Source: Allobosea sp. Root381 (lineage in GTDB: Bacteria > Pseudomonadota > Alphaproteobacteria > Rhizobiales > Beijerinckiaceae). From it: a stretch of DNA of 64,000 nucleotides. The translations under genes and the position numbers were made by a program. Of this stretch, positions 16,845-26,252 are shown piece after piece (positions within the stretch are counted from its first letter, which is position 1; each line of letters starts with the position of its first letter). The notes below the pieces were generated by a model that was not told the DNA's origin, made no database searches, and was given only the letters and a program-made list of their open reading frames with translations. The stretch covers positions 324,062-388,061 of the forward strand of contig NZ_LMJT01000041.1 of assembly GCF_001429395.1 (NCBI RefSeq). The letters run 5' to 3'.

Positions 16845-17978
16845 TCAGTTCCTGAACACGCCGGAATCGACGGCACGCGGCCGCCTGCGCGTCAGGGCCA
16901 GCAGGAAGCCGGTGCCGATGGCGAGCGAGATCAGCGAGGAGCCGCCATAGGAGATGAAGGGCAGCGTCATGCCCTTGGCCGGCATCATGTGCAGGTTCAC
17001 CATCATGTTGATCGCGGCCTGGATGCCGAACAGCAAGGCAAGCCCCGTGACGGCGAGCCGGATGAACGGGTCCTCGGCTTTCTGCGCAATGGCGAGCGAG
17101 CGCAGCACGATCATCGCGAACAGCATGACGAGCAGGATGCAGACGACGATGCCGAACTCCTCGGCCGTCACCGCGAAGATGAAGTCGGTATGCGCGTCGG
17201 GCAGGATGCGCTTCACCGTGCCCTCGCCCGGCCCCTTTCCGAGCCAGCCGCCCTGGGCGAAGCTTTCCAGCGCGGTATCGATCTGGAAGGTGTCGCCCGA
17301 GCCCTTGTCCATGAAGCGCTCGATGCGGGCCCGCACATGCGGCACCATCTCGTAGGCGATCAGCATGCCCAGGGCGCCGATGCTGCCGAGCCCCAGCACC
17401 CAGAACCAGTGCAAACCGGCGACAAAGAACAACCCGCCCCAGACCAGCGTCACCAGCACGGTCTGGCCGAAATCCGGTTGCAGCACGAGCGGGGTGATGG
17501 TGGCCGGCAGCAGCATGAACGCCAGGATCGTGCCCGGTAGGTCGGGCCTGCGCGTGCCCTCGGCGAAAGCCCAGGCGGCGAGCACGACGAAGGCCGGCTT
17601 AAGGAATTCGGAGGGTTGGATCGAGCCAAGCGGGCCGAGCGTCAGCCAGCGTCGCGCGCCCTTCACCTCGACGCCGAGATACAGCGTCGCCACCACCATG
17701 GCGAGCGAGACCGTGAAGAGCAGCAGCGCCGCCCGGCGGACCTGGCGCGGCGTCAGGAACGAGACGGCGATGAAGACAGCCAGCGCAGCCAGCAGATAGA
17801 CGGCCTGCCGATTGACGAAATGGAAGGTCGAGAGGCCGAGCCGCTCGGCCACCGGCGGTCCGCCGGCCATCAGCAGCACGACGCCTGAGACCATCAGCGC
17901 GACGAGGCCGCTCAGGATGACGCGGTCGATCGACCACCACCAGCGGCCGCTGAGAGAGGGTTCGGCGCGCGAAACCAT
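16845..17978 (-). CDS. ftsW: Lipid II polymerase / cell division protein FtsW
   Basis: A 377-residue SEDS-family polytopic membrane protein, the septal peptidoglycan polymerase partner of FtsI. About ten hydrophobic segments are visible, with conserved SEDS stretches RWLTLGPLGSIQPSEFLKPA and LPFISYGGSSLIS near the end. Start ATG 17978 follows an unusually information-rich gap holding a CtrA-like box and three GANTC sites. It is immediately followed by murG. Confidence 0.97.
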   Translation of the reverse strand: MVSRAEPSLSGRWWWSIDRVILSGLVALMVSGVVLLMAGGPPVAERLGLSTFHFVNRQAVYLLAALAVFIAVSFLTPRQVRRAALLLFTVSLAMVVATLYLGVEVKGARRWLTLGPLGSIQPSEFLKPAFVVLAAWAFAEGTRRPDLPGTILAFMLLPATITPLVLQPDFGQTVLVTLVWGGLFFVAGLHWFWVLGLGSIGALGMLIAYEMVPHVRARIERFMDKGSGDTFQIDTALESFAQGGWLGKGPGEGTVKRILPDAHTDFIFAVTAEEFGIVVCILLVMLFAMIVLRSLAIAQKAEDPFIRLAVTGLALLFGIQAAINMMVNLHMMPAKGMTLPFISYGGSSLISLAIGTGFLLALTRRRPRAVDSGVFRN

Positions 17979-18021
17979 GTCGGGGGCTCCAGAACGGGCA
18001 TCGGCGCAGGGGATGCGCCGC

Positions 18022-18064
18022 GATTCCGAATCACTCTGTCAATGAATGGTTAAGCGTTTGATTC
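18022..18064. promoter_or_regulatory. CtrA-like box and GANTC cluster upstream of ftsW
   Basis: On the minus strand TTAACCATTCATTGA (18039-18053) fits TTAA-N7-TTAA with one mismatch and begins with the TTAACCAT half-site; its end merges into a TTGACA. GANTC, the CcrM methylation site, occurs three times in 43 bp (18022, 18028, 18060). The group is 44-86 nt upstream of ftsW. Role is inferred. Confidence 0.5.
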
Positions 18065-18203
18065 CGGGCGGGCACGAATGGGCGCCGGAATCGCGAAGGC
18101 GCGAGGCGGCGTAGCGACCCCGCATTTTGATCGTCTCGCCCCTTTGGCAGGTCACCACGCTGCGCAGGACCTTCGCCCGCTCCTCTCGCGCGCCGCGAAG
18201 TCC

Positions 18204-18647
18204 TCAGTCGTCCGTATCGAAATCGATCACGCGCCCATCGGCTTCGAACTCGGCATCGAACTCGCGCCCGTCGGCGAGGCGGCCTTCAATTTCAATGCGT
18301 CCGCCACGCTCGAACTCAATCTTTTCGAGCATGGCGTCGGCGGGCCAGGAGGGGCTTTTCAGCACCGGGGCCGGAACCAGCGAGCGGATCTGGTCAATGG
18401 GAAAGAGCCCGCGCCCACGCGCTTCGATCTCCTCGATCGTGCCGTTTCGCTCCAGTTCGATCTTGATGCGGGCGCCGCCGGGTAGGGTGCCATAGACATT
18501 GCTGCCATACTCGACGTGCGGCTTCTGGCGGATTTGAACATCGGTCAAGCCGAGCCCCGAAATCGAGGGTGGGAGCTCTTGGGCGGCAAGCATGCCAGGA
18601 TAGGCGAAAGCTGCTGCCAGGACGGTGACCGCGAAAACGTGCTTCAT
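18204..18647 (-). CDS. Secreted PepSY-like protein of unknown function inside the dcw cluster
   Basis: 147 residues. MKHVFAVTVLAAAFAYPGMLAAQ is a signal peptide, so the mature protein is probably periplasmic. The mature part has two similar beta-rich, acidic segments (RIKIELERNGTIEEIEARG and IEFERGGRIEIEGRLADG) reminiscent of PepSY-type repeats, ending in an acidic tail DFDTDD. The start is fixed by AGAGGA 10 nt upstream and by the signal peptide. It lies between murD (178-nt gap) and ftsW (225-nt gap), where dcw clusters normally have nothing. Codon usage looks like its neighbours. The gaps on both sides suggest it is an insertion with its own expression rather than a dcw member. Confidence 0.78.
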   Translation of the reverse strand: MKHVFAVTVLAAAFAYPGMLAAQELPPSISGLGLTDVQIRQKPHVEYGSNVYGTLPGGARIKIELERNGTIEEIEARGRGLFPIDQIRSLVPAPVLKSPSWPADAMLEKIEFERGGRIEIEGRLADGREFDAEFEADGRVIDFDTDD

Positions 18648-18825
18648 CGTTTGAAATCCTCTCCGCCAGCGCTCTCGCACACGCCGATTGCTAAATTGCG
18701 ACGCCTCGCAGAACCGACCACGAATGTCCGGCTTCTCGCAAGCTTCCGACGTCGGACATCGGCCGGGCCCAGCCCTGCTGACCGTTTGGACCCATGTTGG
18801 CGATCCACCCAAGACCGAAGCTGGC

Positions 18826-20256
18826 CTATCTCGCCCCGAACGGCTCGAAACCCGGCAGCGCCTTCACCAGCCCTCGGAACGCGTCGCCGCGCACCTCGAA
18901 ATTCGGGAACTGGTCGAAGGAGGCGCAGGCCGGCGAGAGCAGTACCGCGATCTCGCCAGTGCCCTCATGGGCCTGCGCATCGCGCGTCGCGTTCGCGACC
19001 GCGACATCGAGCGTGCCGCTGCGCTCATAGATGACGCCGCCGGCTTCTTCGAAGGTCGCCGCGAAGAGGTCGCTCGCCGCGCCGATCAGATAGGCTTTGG
19101 CGATGTTCGGGAAATAGCGCCGCAGGCTCTCGATGCCGCCATCCTTGGCCTTGCCGCCGAGGATCCAGAAGATGTCGCGGAAGGAGGTCAGCGCCTTCTC
19201 GGTGGAATCGGCATTGGTCGCCTTCGAATCGTTGATGAAGACCACCCGGCCGATGCGGCCGATCTCCTCCATGCGGTGCGCGAGCCCCGGATAGCTGCGG
19301 AAGCCGGCGGCAATCTCATCGGCAGAAAGCCCGAGCGCAAAGCAGGTCGCGAAGGCAGCCGCCGCGTTCTGGGCGTTGTGCGAGCCACGGAGCGAGCCGA
19401 TCCCGGCGAGGTTCGCAACGATGCGCGGCTTGCCGTCGCGCACCTGGACAATCCGCGTCTCCAGCGTCCCGGCATTGGCGGTGACGCCGGCGAAGACGCC
19501 CTCATCGAGCGGCTGCTCGCCGCTGATCTTGACCAGCGGACGCCCTGAGGCCGCGCGCCGCCGAGCCATCTGCTTGGAAGGCTCGTCATCGACGCCGACG
19601 ACCGCAATGTCCGAGCCGGCAATGAGCCGCTCCTTGATCGCGCGGTAGTTCTCGAAGGTTCCGTGACGGTCGAGATGGTCCGGCGTCAGATTCATCTGGA
19701 TGCCGACGCTCGGCGCGATCGAGGGCGCGAGATCAATCTGGTAGCTCGAGCATTCGACGACATGGACGCGCCCCTCGGCCGGCGGCTCCAGCGCCAGCAC
19801 GGCGGTGCCGATATTGCCGCCCATCTGCACATCGCGCCCGGCCGAGCGCAGCACATGGGCGATCAGCGCCGTCGTCGTCGACTTGCCGTTGGTACCGGTG
19901 ATGCAGACGACCGGCGCGGCCGGCGCGATCCTCGCCCGCTCGCGGAAGAACAGCTCGACATCGCCGATCACCTCGATACCGGCCGCCCTCGCCTTCTCGA
20001 CGGTCCAGTGCGGCTGCGGATGGGTCAACGGCACACCGGGCGACAGGATCAGCGCCGCGAAGCCGGACCAGTCGGCCGAGGCCAGATCGACGATCGTGAT
20101 GCCCTCGGCGGCGGCCTTGTCGCGGCCTGCCTGGCCGTCGTCCCAGGCGGCGACCTCCGCCCTTCCGGCTAGCAAGGCGCGCGCCGTCGCCAGCCCCGAA
20201 CCGCCGAGGCCAAACAAGGCGACGCGGGCGCCAGCGAAGACGGTGATGGGCGTCAT
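18826..20256 (-). CDS. murD: UDP-N-acetylmuramoylalanine--D-glutamate ligase MurD
   Basis: A 476-residue Mur ligase adding D-Glu. It has an N-terminal Rossmann ALFGLGGSGLA (about 13-23), the P-loop GTNGKSTTTALI at about 121-132, NLTPDHLDRHGTFENY and the C-terminal VFINDSKATNADST. Start ATG 20256 is 2 nt after the mraY stop (TGATCATG), implying coupling. An open extension upstream lies in mraY and is rejected. Confidence 0.97.
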   Translation of the reverse strand: MTPITVFAGARVALFGLGGSGLATARALLAGRAEVAAWDDGQAGRDKAAAEGITIVDLASADWSGFAALILSPGVPLTHPQPHWTVEKARAAGIEVIGDVELFFRERARIAPAAPVVCITGTNGKSTTTALIAHVLRSAGRDVQMGGNIGTAVLALEPPAEGRVHVVECSSYQIDLAPSIAPSVGIQMNLTPDHLDRHGTFENYRAIKERLIAGSDIAVVGVDDEPSKQMARRRAASGRPLVKISGEQPLDEGVFAGVTANAGTLETRIVQVRDGKPRIVANLAGIGSLRGSHNAQNAAAAFATCFALGLSADEIAAGFRSYPGLAHRMEEIGRIGRVVFINDSKATNADSTEKALTSFRDIFWILGGKAKDGGIESLRRYFPNIAKAYLIGAASDLFAATFEEAGGVIYERSGTLDVAVANATRDAQAHEGTGEIAVLLSPACASFDQFPNFEVRGDAFRGLVKALPGFEPFGAR

Positions 20257-20258
20257 GA

Positions 20259-21341
20259 TCAGCGCAGCTTCAGCGTCGAGAGGCCGATCAGCGCCAGCAC
20301 GACGGAAATGATCCAAAAGCGGATCACCACCTGCGGCTCGGTCCAGCCCAGCTTCTCGAAATGGTGGTGGATCGGCGCCATCAGGAAGACGCGCTTGCCC
20401 GTGCGCTTGTAGACCAGGACCTGGATGATCACCGAGAGCGCCTCGATCACGAAGAGGCCGCCGACGATGGCGAGCACGATCTCGTGCTTGGTCGCGACCG
20501 CGATGACGCCGAGCAGGCCGCCGAGACCGAGCGAACCGGTGTCGCCCATGAAGATCTGGGCCGGCGGCGCGTTGAACCAGAGGAAGCCGATGCCCGCGCC
20601 GATCATCGCGCCGCAGATCACCGACAGCTCGCCGGCGCCGGGCACATGGTGGATCTGGAGGTAGTTGGCGAAGATCGCGTTACCGGTCAGGTAGGAGATG
20701 AAGCCGAAGGTGGCGGCCGCGATCATCACCGGCACGATGGCGAGCCCGTCGAGCCCGTCGGTGAGGTTGACCGCATTGCCGGCGCCGACGACGACGAAGG
20801 CCGTCACGAGGGGGAAGAAGATGCCGAGCGGGATCACCAGCTCCTTCAGGAAGGGCATCGCGAAGCCGGATGCGATGGCCGGCGGGCCGAGCTGCATCAC
20901 GATCCAGCAGGCGATCAGCGCGATCACCATCTCGAGCCCGAGCCGGGCCTTGCCGGAGAAGCCCTTGTGGGACTGCTTCGTCACCTTGAGATAGTCGTCA
21001 TAGAAGCCGATCGCGCCATAGCTCACGGTGACGCCGAGCACGACCCAGACGTAAGGGTTGCGCAGATTGCCCCAGAGCAGGGTCGCGACAAGCAACCCGC
21101 CCAGGATCATCAGACCGCCCATGGTCGGCGTGCCGCGCTTGGCGAGATGCGATTCCGGACCATCGGTGCGGATCGGCTGGCCCTTGCCCTGCTTGATCCT
21201 GAGCCAGGAGATCGCCGCCGGGCCGAAGAAGAACACCACGAGCAGCGCGGTCGCGGTCGCGCCGCCGGCGCGGAAGGTGATGTAGCGGAACACGTTCAGG
21301 ATCGGGAACGAGCCGGAGAAATCGGCGAGCCAGACGAGCAT
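20259..21341 (-). CDS. mraY: Phospho-N-acetylmuramoyl-pentapeptide transferase MraY
   Basis: A 360-residue integral membrane enzyme making lipid I from UDP-MurNAc-pentapeptide and undecaprenyl phosphate. About ten transmembrane segments alternate with the conserved cytoplasmic motifs RGTPTMGGL, GFYDDYLKV (the paired aspartates), NLTDGLDGLA, FMGDTGSLGLGG and APIHHHFEK. Length matches the family (E. coli 360). It lies 94 nt after murF and is coupled to murD. Confidence 0.98.
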   Translation of the reverse strand: MLVWLADFSGSFPILNVFRYITFRAGGATATALLVVFFFGPAAISWLRIKQGKGQPIRTDGPESHLAKRGTPTMGGLMILGGLLVATLLWGNLRNPYVWVVLGVTVSYGAIGFYDDYLKVTKQSHKGFSGKARLGLEMVIALIACWIVMQLGPPAIASGFAMPFLKELVIPLGIFFPLVTAFVVVGAGNAVNLTDGLDGLAIVPVMIAAATFGFISYLTGNAIFANYLQIHHVPGAGELSVICGAMIGAGIGFLWFNAPPAQIFMGDTGSLGLGGLLGVIAVATKHEIVLAIVGGLFVIEALSVIIQVLVYKRTGKRVFLMAPIHHHFEKLGWTEPQVVIRFWIISVVLALIGLSTLKLR

Positions 21342-21435
21342 CTGATTTTAGGTCTCTTCTTGCTAGACCGACGCGCGCCCGACCGGGAACGCATCGACCT
21401 ATCTCCTTGTTGCAGCGTCGGACTTGCCCGAACGC

Positions 21436-22857
21436 TTATTCGGCCGGCAGCACCGGAAAACGCGCCATGATCGCCTTGACGATCGGCCCCATGCGCGAGC
21501 TCAGGGACCCCTTGACCATGACGACGTCGCCGCCGCGAATCGCATCCAGGACGAGAGGCTCCAGCCCGCTCGACTGCGCGGCATAAGCACCCCTGAGGTT
21601 GGAAGGCAAGCTGTCATAGAGCCCACGCATCAAGGGGCCGCATGCGAAGACCGCATCGACATGGTTGGCGAGGATGGTCTCGGCAAGGTCCTTGTGCAGC
21701 TCCGGCCCGGTCGGCCCGAGCTCCAGCATGTCGCCCAGCACCGCGATCCGCCGGCCCCGCCCGGTCGCCGGAATGCGGCCGAGATTCTCGATCGCGGCCC
21801 GGACCGATGCCGGATTGGCGTTGTAGCTCTCGTCGATCAGGGTGAAGAAGCCGCCCGGCGCCTCAAGCTTCTGCTGCGCGCCGCGTCCCGCCGGCGGCTT
21901 GAGATTGCCCAGTGCCAGCGCGGCCAAGGCGAGATCGGCGCCCAGCGCCTCCACCGCGGCGAGCACCGCCAGCGAATTCAGCACGATATGCTTGCCGGGG
22001 CTGCCGATCCGGTAGGTCACGGGCTTGCCCATCACCAGCGCATCCACAGTCGAGACGTCCGAGCGCAGCGCGCAGGAGATCAGCCGCACGTCCGCGTCAG
22101 GGCTTTCGCCGAAGCGGATCACGCGGCCGGCCGGGCCGGCCTTGGCGATCCTCTCCAGCAGCTCGGCCTGCGGAATGTCGGCATTGATGATGGCCGTGCC
22201 GCCGGGCTCCAGCTCCCAGAAGACGCCGGCCTTTTCCTCGGCGATGCCCTCCAGCGAGGCGAAGGCCGCCAGATGCACCGGCTGGATCGTGGTGATGATC
22301 GAGACCTGGGGCCTTACCAGCTTCGCCAGCGGCAGGATCTCGCCGGGATTGCTCATGCCGATCTCGTACACCGCATAGGCCACGTCGGCGGGCGTGCGGC
22401 AGAGCGTTAGCGGCACGCCCCAGTGGTTGTTGTAGGAGGCGACGGGAGAATGGGTCTTGCCCTGCCGCGACAAGGCGAGCCGCAGCGCCTCCTTGGTGCC
22501 GGTCTTGCCGACCGAGCCGGTGACGGCGACGACACCGGCCTCGAGCTCCGCCCGGCGGACGCTGCCGGCCTGCTCCATCGCCTTGAGCACGTCAGGCACG
22601 ACGGCGAGCGGCCCGCGGCCGGCGAACCCGGCCGCATGGGCCTCGTCGATCACGGCGAGCGCAGCCCCTTTGTCGAGCGCGCCCGCGACGAACTCATGCC
22701 CGTTGCGGGCCTCGCCGGTAATCGCGAAGAAGGCGTCGCCGGGCTCCAGGGTCCGGGTGTCGATCGAGACGCCGGTGACGGCTGCTGGCACCGTCCCCTC
22801 GGTCCGTGCAGCCATGGCCGCGACCAGCTTCTCTCCACTCCACAGGGGCGCACTCAT
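21436..22857 (-). CDS. murF: UDP-MurNAc-tripeptide--D-alanyl-D-alanine ligase MurF
   Basis: A 473-residue Mur ligase adding D-Ala-D-Ala, the product of Ddl. The P-loop is GSVGKTGTKEA at about 114-124, with YNNHWGVPLTL and DESYNANPASVRAAI as further family motifs. ATG 22857 shares ATGA with the murE stop, so translation is probably coupled. Confidence 0.97.
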   Translation of the reverse strand: MSAPLWSGEKLVAAMAARTEGTVPAAVTGVSIDTRTLEPGDAFFAITGEARNGHEFVAGALDKGAALAVIDEAHAAGFAGRGPLAVVPDVLKAMEQAGSVRRAELEAGVVAVTGSVGKTGTKEALRLALSRQGKTHSPVASYNNHWGVPLTLCRTPADVAYAVYEIGMSNPGEILPLAKLVRPQVSIITTIQPVHLAAFASLEGIAEEKAGVFWELEPGGTAIINADIPQAELLERIAKAGPAGRVIRFGESPDADVRLISCALRSDVSTVDALVMGKPVTYRIGSPGKHIVLNSLAVLAAVEALGADLALAALALGNLKPPAGRGAQQKLEAPGGFFTLIDESYNANPASVRAAIENLGRIPATGRGRRIAVLGDMLELGPTGPELHKDLAETILANHVDAVFACGPLMRGLYDSLPSNLRGAYAAQSSGLEPLVLDAIRGGDVVMVKGSLSSRMGPIVKAIMARFPVLPAE

Positions 22858-24314
22858 CCTGCGATCTCCGCGATAGCCGTCCGCACCACGTCCTGGTCGG
22901 AAAAGGGATAGGTCCGGTCGCCGATGATCTGGCCGGTTTCATGGCCCTTTCCGGCCACGACGAGAACATCCCCGGCGGCGAGCATCCGCACCGCCGCCAT
23001 GATGGCCTCGGCCCGGTCGCCGATCTCGCGCAGCCGCGGCGAGGCCGCCATCACCTCGGCACGGATCGCGGCAGGGTCCTCACCGCGCGGATTATCGTCG
23101 GTGACGATGGCGATGTCGGCTTTCTCGGCCGCAATCGCGCCCATCAGCAGGCGCTTGCCCTTGTCGCGGTCGCCGCCGCAGCCGAAGACGCAGATCAGGC
23201 GGCCCGCAGCATAGCCTCGCAGGGTCGAGAGCACTGCGGCCAGTGCATCGGGCTTGTGGGCATAGTCGACGACGACGAGCCCGCCATTGGCTTCGCCGAC
23301 ACGCTCCAGCCGTCCGGCCACGCCCTCAAGCCCGGCGATGGCATGCAGCGCGGCCTGCGCATCTTCGCCCGTCGCGATCGCCAGCGCGGCGGCAACCAGC
23401 GCATTGCCGGCCATGAAGTCGCCGACCAGCGGCAGCGAAACCGCTAGCTCCCGCCCATCGACGGCAAGCGTCAGCCGCTGCGAGAATCCGTCCCGTGCCG
23501 CATCGACCAGCCGGATGGTTTCGCCCTTGCGGCCGATGCCGATCAGCGGATGCCCCGCCGCGGCCGCGGCCTGCGCCGCCTCTGCCGCGAAAGGCTCGTC
23601 GCGGTTAATCACGACGGGCGCGCCTTTCGGCAGCAACTCCCAAAGCCGCATCTTGGCGGCGAGGTAATCCTCCACCGTCGGATGATAATCGAGATGGTCG
23701 CGCCCGAGATTGAGGAAGGCGCCGGCCTTCAGCCTGACACCGTCGAGGCGGCGCTGGTCGAGCCCATGCGACGAAGCCTCCATGGCGAGATGGCTCACGC
23801 CCTCGCCGGCCAGCCTGTCGAGGGAAGCGTGCAGCGACAGCGGGTCCGGCGTCGTCAGCGAGCCGTAATCGGCGCCCTTCGCCGTGACCACGCCGATAGT
23901 GCCGAGGCTCGCCGCATCATGGCCGAGCGCCTGGTAGATCTGGCGGGTGAAGTCCGCGACAGAGGATTTTCCGCTGGTTCCGGTGACCGCGACGATGGTT
24001 CCGGGCTGGCGCGGATGGACCTGCGCGGCGGCGAGAGCCAGCGCCAGCCGGGGATCCTCGACCTGCGCGAAGGCGACGTTCGCGGGCAGATCGGTGGGTC
24101 GCTCCTGCCCCGATACGATCGCGACCGCGCCCTTCGCGACCGCGTCCGCAATGAAGCGCGCGCCATCCGCCCGCGCCCCGGCCAGCGCGACGAAGACCTG
24201 CCCCTGCAGCACCTTGCGGCTGTCGAAGGCGACGCCGGTGACCGGGCGCTTACCGGCCTCCGGGAACACACCGGGAAAAAGCGCGTCGAGGCTGAAGCCG
24301 GTAGCGTCTGTCAA
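22854..24314 (-). CDS. murE: UDP-MurNAc-L-Ala-D-Glu--2,6-diaminopimelate ligase MurE
   Basis: A 486-residue Mur ligase adding the third stem residue. The P-loop is GTSGKSSVADF at about 112-122; VTDDNPRGEDP contains the DNPR signature that selects meso-diaminopimelate rather than lysine. The start is uncertain. TTG 24314 is preferred because AAGGA lies about 9 nt upstream and the normal MurE N-terminus begins here; ATGs at 24353 and 24368 are in frame but lie in or beside a palindromic repeat. It overlaps murF by 4 nt. Confidence 0.94.
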   Translation of the reverse strand: MTDATGFSLDALFPGVFPEAGKRPVTGVAFDSRKVLQGQVFVALAGARADGARFIADAVAKGAVAIVSGQERPTDLPANVAFAQVEDPRLALALAAAQVHPRQPGTIVAVTGTSGKSSVADFTRQIYQALGHDAASLGTIGVVTAKGADYGSLTTPDPLSLHASLDRLAGEGVSHLAMEASSHGLDQRRLDGVRLKAGAFLNLGRDHLDYHPTVEDYLAAKMRLWELLPKGAPVVINRDEPFAAEAAQAAAAAGHPLIGIGRKGETIRLVDAARDGFSQRLTLAVDGRELAVSLPLVGDFMAGNALVAAALAIATGEDAQAALHAIAGLEGVAGRLERVGEANGGLVVVDYAHKPDALAAVLSTLRGYAAGRLICVFGCGGDRDKGKRLLMGAIAAEKADIAIVTDDNPRGEDPAAIRAEVMAASPRLREIGDRAEAIMAAVRMLAAGDVLVVAGKGHETGQIIGDRTYPFSDQDVVRTAIAEIAG

Positions 24315-24347
24315 AAGCCCATATCCTTGCCGATACGAAGAGCCGCG

Positions 24348-24473
24348 CGTCATTCTCGGGCGGAGCAAAGCGTAGACCCGAGAATGACGCGCAGGATCAA
24401 GCGCCCTGCCACTCCCTGAACGACTCCGGCGCCTGATCGTCCAAAGATGCTCCGGTCAAGCCCGAGCACGACG
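24348..24473. repeat. Composite palindrome between ftsI and murE, family C
   Basis: Unit 1 is CGTCATTCTCGGGC...CCCGAGAATGACG (24348-24389); unit 2 is GATGCTCCGGTCAAGCCCGA with trailing GCACGACG (24446-24473), separated by 56 nt. It matches the element at 14186-14261. It begins 6 nt after the ftsI stop, so it may shape the 3' end of the upstream message. Confidence 0.75.
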
Positions 24474-24479
24474 CTGGCC

Positions 24480-26252
24480 TCAGCGCGTGCCCCAGGCCCC
24501 GACCCGCGCCATCAGCGGGAACGGCGCGACCGGCGGCTCGAAGCGCGGCGGCAGGCCGAGCAGCGGCGCAGTGCGCTCGATCACCTTGCCCGTCGTGATG
24601 CCGGCGTTCCAGGCCGCCGTCGAATAGCCGCCACTCTCGGCATAGCCCTTAGGTTCGTCATAGATGGCAAGGAACAGGTATCTCGGCTTGTCGGAGGGCG
24701 CGATGGCCGTAAAGGTCGTAAAATTCTTGTTCTTGGCGTAGCGCCCGTTGATGACCTTCTCGGCGGTGCCGGTCTTGCCGCCGACGAAATAGCCCGCGAC
24801 ATCGGCCTTGCGGGCCGACCCCCTCTCGCCGTTCAGCCGCATGATGAAGCGCATCGCCTCGGAGGTCTCGGGCTTTATCACCCTGACGCCGCTCTTCCTC
24901 GCCTCTTCCTCCGAACGCTTCAGGAAGGTCGGCGTGATCAGCGTGCCGCCATTGACCAGCGCACCGACGGCCGCCAGCGCCTGAAGCGGCGCCACCGCGA
25001 GGCCGTGGCCGAAGGCGATCGTCGCCGTGTTGATCTCGCCCCAGCGGCCCGGCACGATCGGGGCCGCACTTTCGGGCAACTCCGTCGTCATCCGGTCGAG
25101 CTGCATCATCTTCTTGAGGAAGGCCTTGTGGCCCTCGACGCCGACCGACAGGGCCATCTTGATCGAGCCCATGTTCGACGAATGCAGGAAGACCTCGGGC
25201 ACCGTCAGGGTCCGGCCGGTGCCATGGTATTCCCTGATGACCTGCCGGCCAAAGCGCATCATGCCGCCGGCGGTCGAATAGGTCGAATTGATGTTGGCCT
25301 TGCCGGAATCCAGCGCCATCGCGACGGTCAGCGCCTTGAAGGTCGAGCCCATTTCGTAGACGCCGACACTCATCCGGTTGATGCGGTCCTTCTCGAGCGC
25401 ATCGACCGGGTTGCCCGGGTCGAAATCGGGCAGCGAGACCAGCGCGATCATCTCACCGGTATTGACGTCCATGATCGCACCCGCGGCCGCGATCGCCCGG
25501 TATTTCTCGAGGCCCTTGGCAAGTTCGTCGCGCAGTGCGTGCTGGACACGCAGGTCGATCGACAGCGCCATCGGCTTGAGGTCCGAGGCCTGCGTCGCGA
25601 GGCCCGCCCCGTTCAGGTCCTGCAACCCTTGCGAGTCGATGAATTTCTCGATGCCGGCGATGCCGACATTGTCGACATTGGCGAAGCCGAGCACATGGGC
25701 GGCGGCCGTGCCGTTGGGATAGACCCGCTTGTTCTCGGGCACGAAGCCGACGCCGGGAATGCCGAGGCGATGCACCTCGGCCTGCTGGCGCGGCGTGATC
25801 TCGCGCTTGACCCAGACGAAGCCCCGCTTGGTGCCGAGCTTGTCGCGCAGGTCCCTGGCGTCGAGGTCCGGCAGGACGGCGGTGAGCAGCTCCGTCGCCT
25901 CGTCCTTGTCGAGGATCCTGCGCGGCTCAGCGAAAACCGAGACGCTGCGGACGTCGGTGGCGAGCACTTCGCCGTTCCGGTCGACGATGTCCGGCCTGGC
26001 CGAGGAGATCGCGTTGGAGGTGGCACGGCGCAGGCCGACCTGCTCGTTGGGCAAGGCCGCCAGCATCACGAGCCGCGCCGTGATGGCCAGGAACAGAACC
26101 GAGAAGCCGAGGATCACGAGCCCGACGCGCGGCTGGCTCTTCTCGCCGCTCATGCGGAAGATGTCGCGCAGCAAGGCGAGGCGGCTCCGGGGGGCGGCCT
26201 TGCCCTCGGGCTGGCCGGCCTCGGCCGCTTCCTCGCTGATGGAGCGCTTCAT
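24480..26252 (-). CDS. ftsI: Peptidoglycan D,D-transpeptidase FtsI (PBP3)
   Basis: A 590-residue septal class B penicillin-binding protein that cross-links peptidoglycan made by FtsW. It has a short cytoplasmic tail, one transmembrane helix (about 43-65, VGLVILGFSVLFLAITARL), the pedestal domain (about 85-230), then the transpeptidase with STFK (catalytic Ser about 303), SSN (358-360) and KTGTAEK (493-499). Start ATG 26252 forms ATGA with the ftsL stop. The frame is open well upstream but only through ftsL and rsmH. Confidence 0.97.
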   Translation of the reverse strand: MKRSISEEAAEAGQPEGKAAPRSRLALLRDIFRMSGEKSQPRVGLVILGFSVLFLAITARLVMLAALPNEQVGLRRATSNAISSARPDIVDRNGEVLATDVRSVSVFAEPRRILDKDEATELLTAVLPDLDARDLRDKLGTKRGFVWVKREITPRQQAEVHRLGIPGVGFVPENKRVYPNGTAAAHVLGFANVDNVGIAGIEKFIDSQGLQDLNGAGLATQASDLKPMALSIDLRVQHALRDELAKGLEKYRAIAAAGAIMDVNTGEMIALVSLPDFDPGNPVDALEKDRINRMSVGVYEMGSTFKALTVAMALDSGKANINSTYSTAGGMMRFGRQVIREYHGTGRTLTVPEVFLHSSNMGSIKMALSVGVEGHKAFLKKMMQLDRMTTELPESAAPIVPGRWGEINTATIAFGHGLAVAPLQALAAVGALVNGGTLITPTFLKRSEEEARKSGVRVIKPETSEAMRFIMRLNGERGSARKADVAGYFVGGKTGTAEKVINGRYAKNKNFTTFTAIAPSDKPRYLFLAIYDEPKGYAESGGYSTAAWNAGITTGKVIERTAPLLGLPPRFEPPVAPFPLMARVGAWGTR

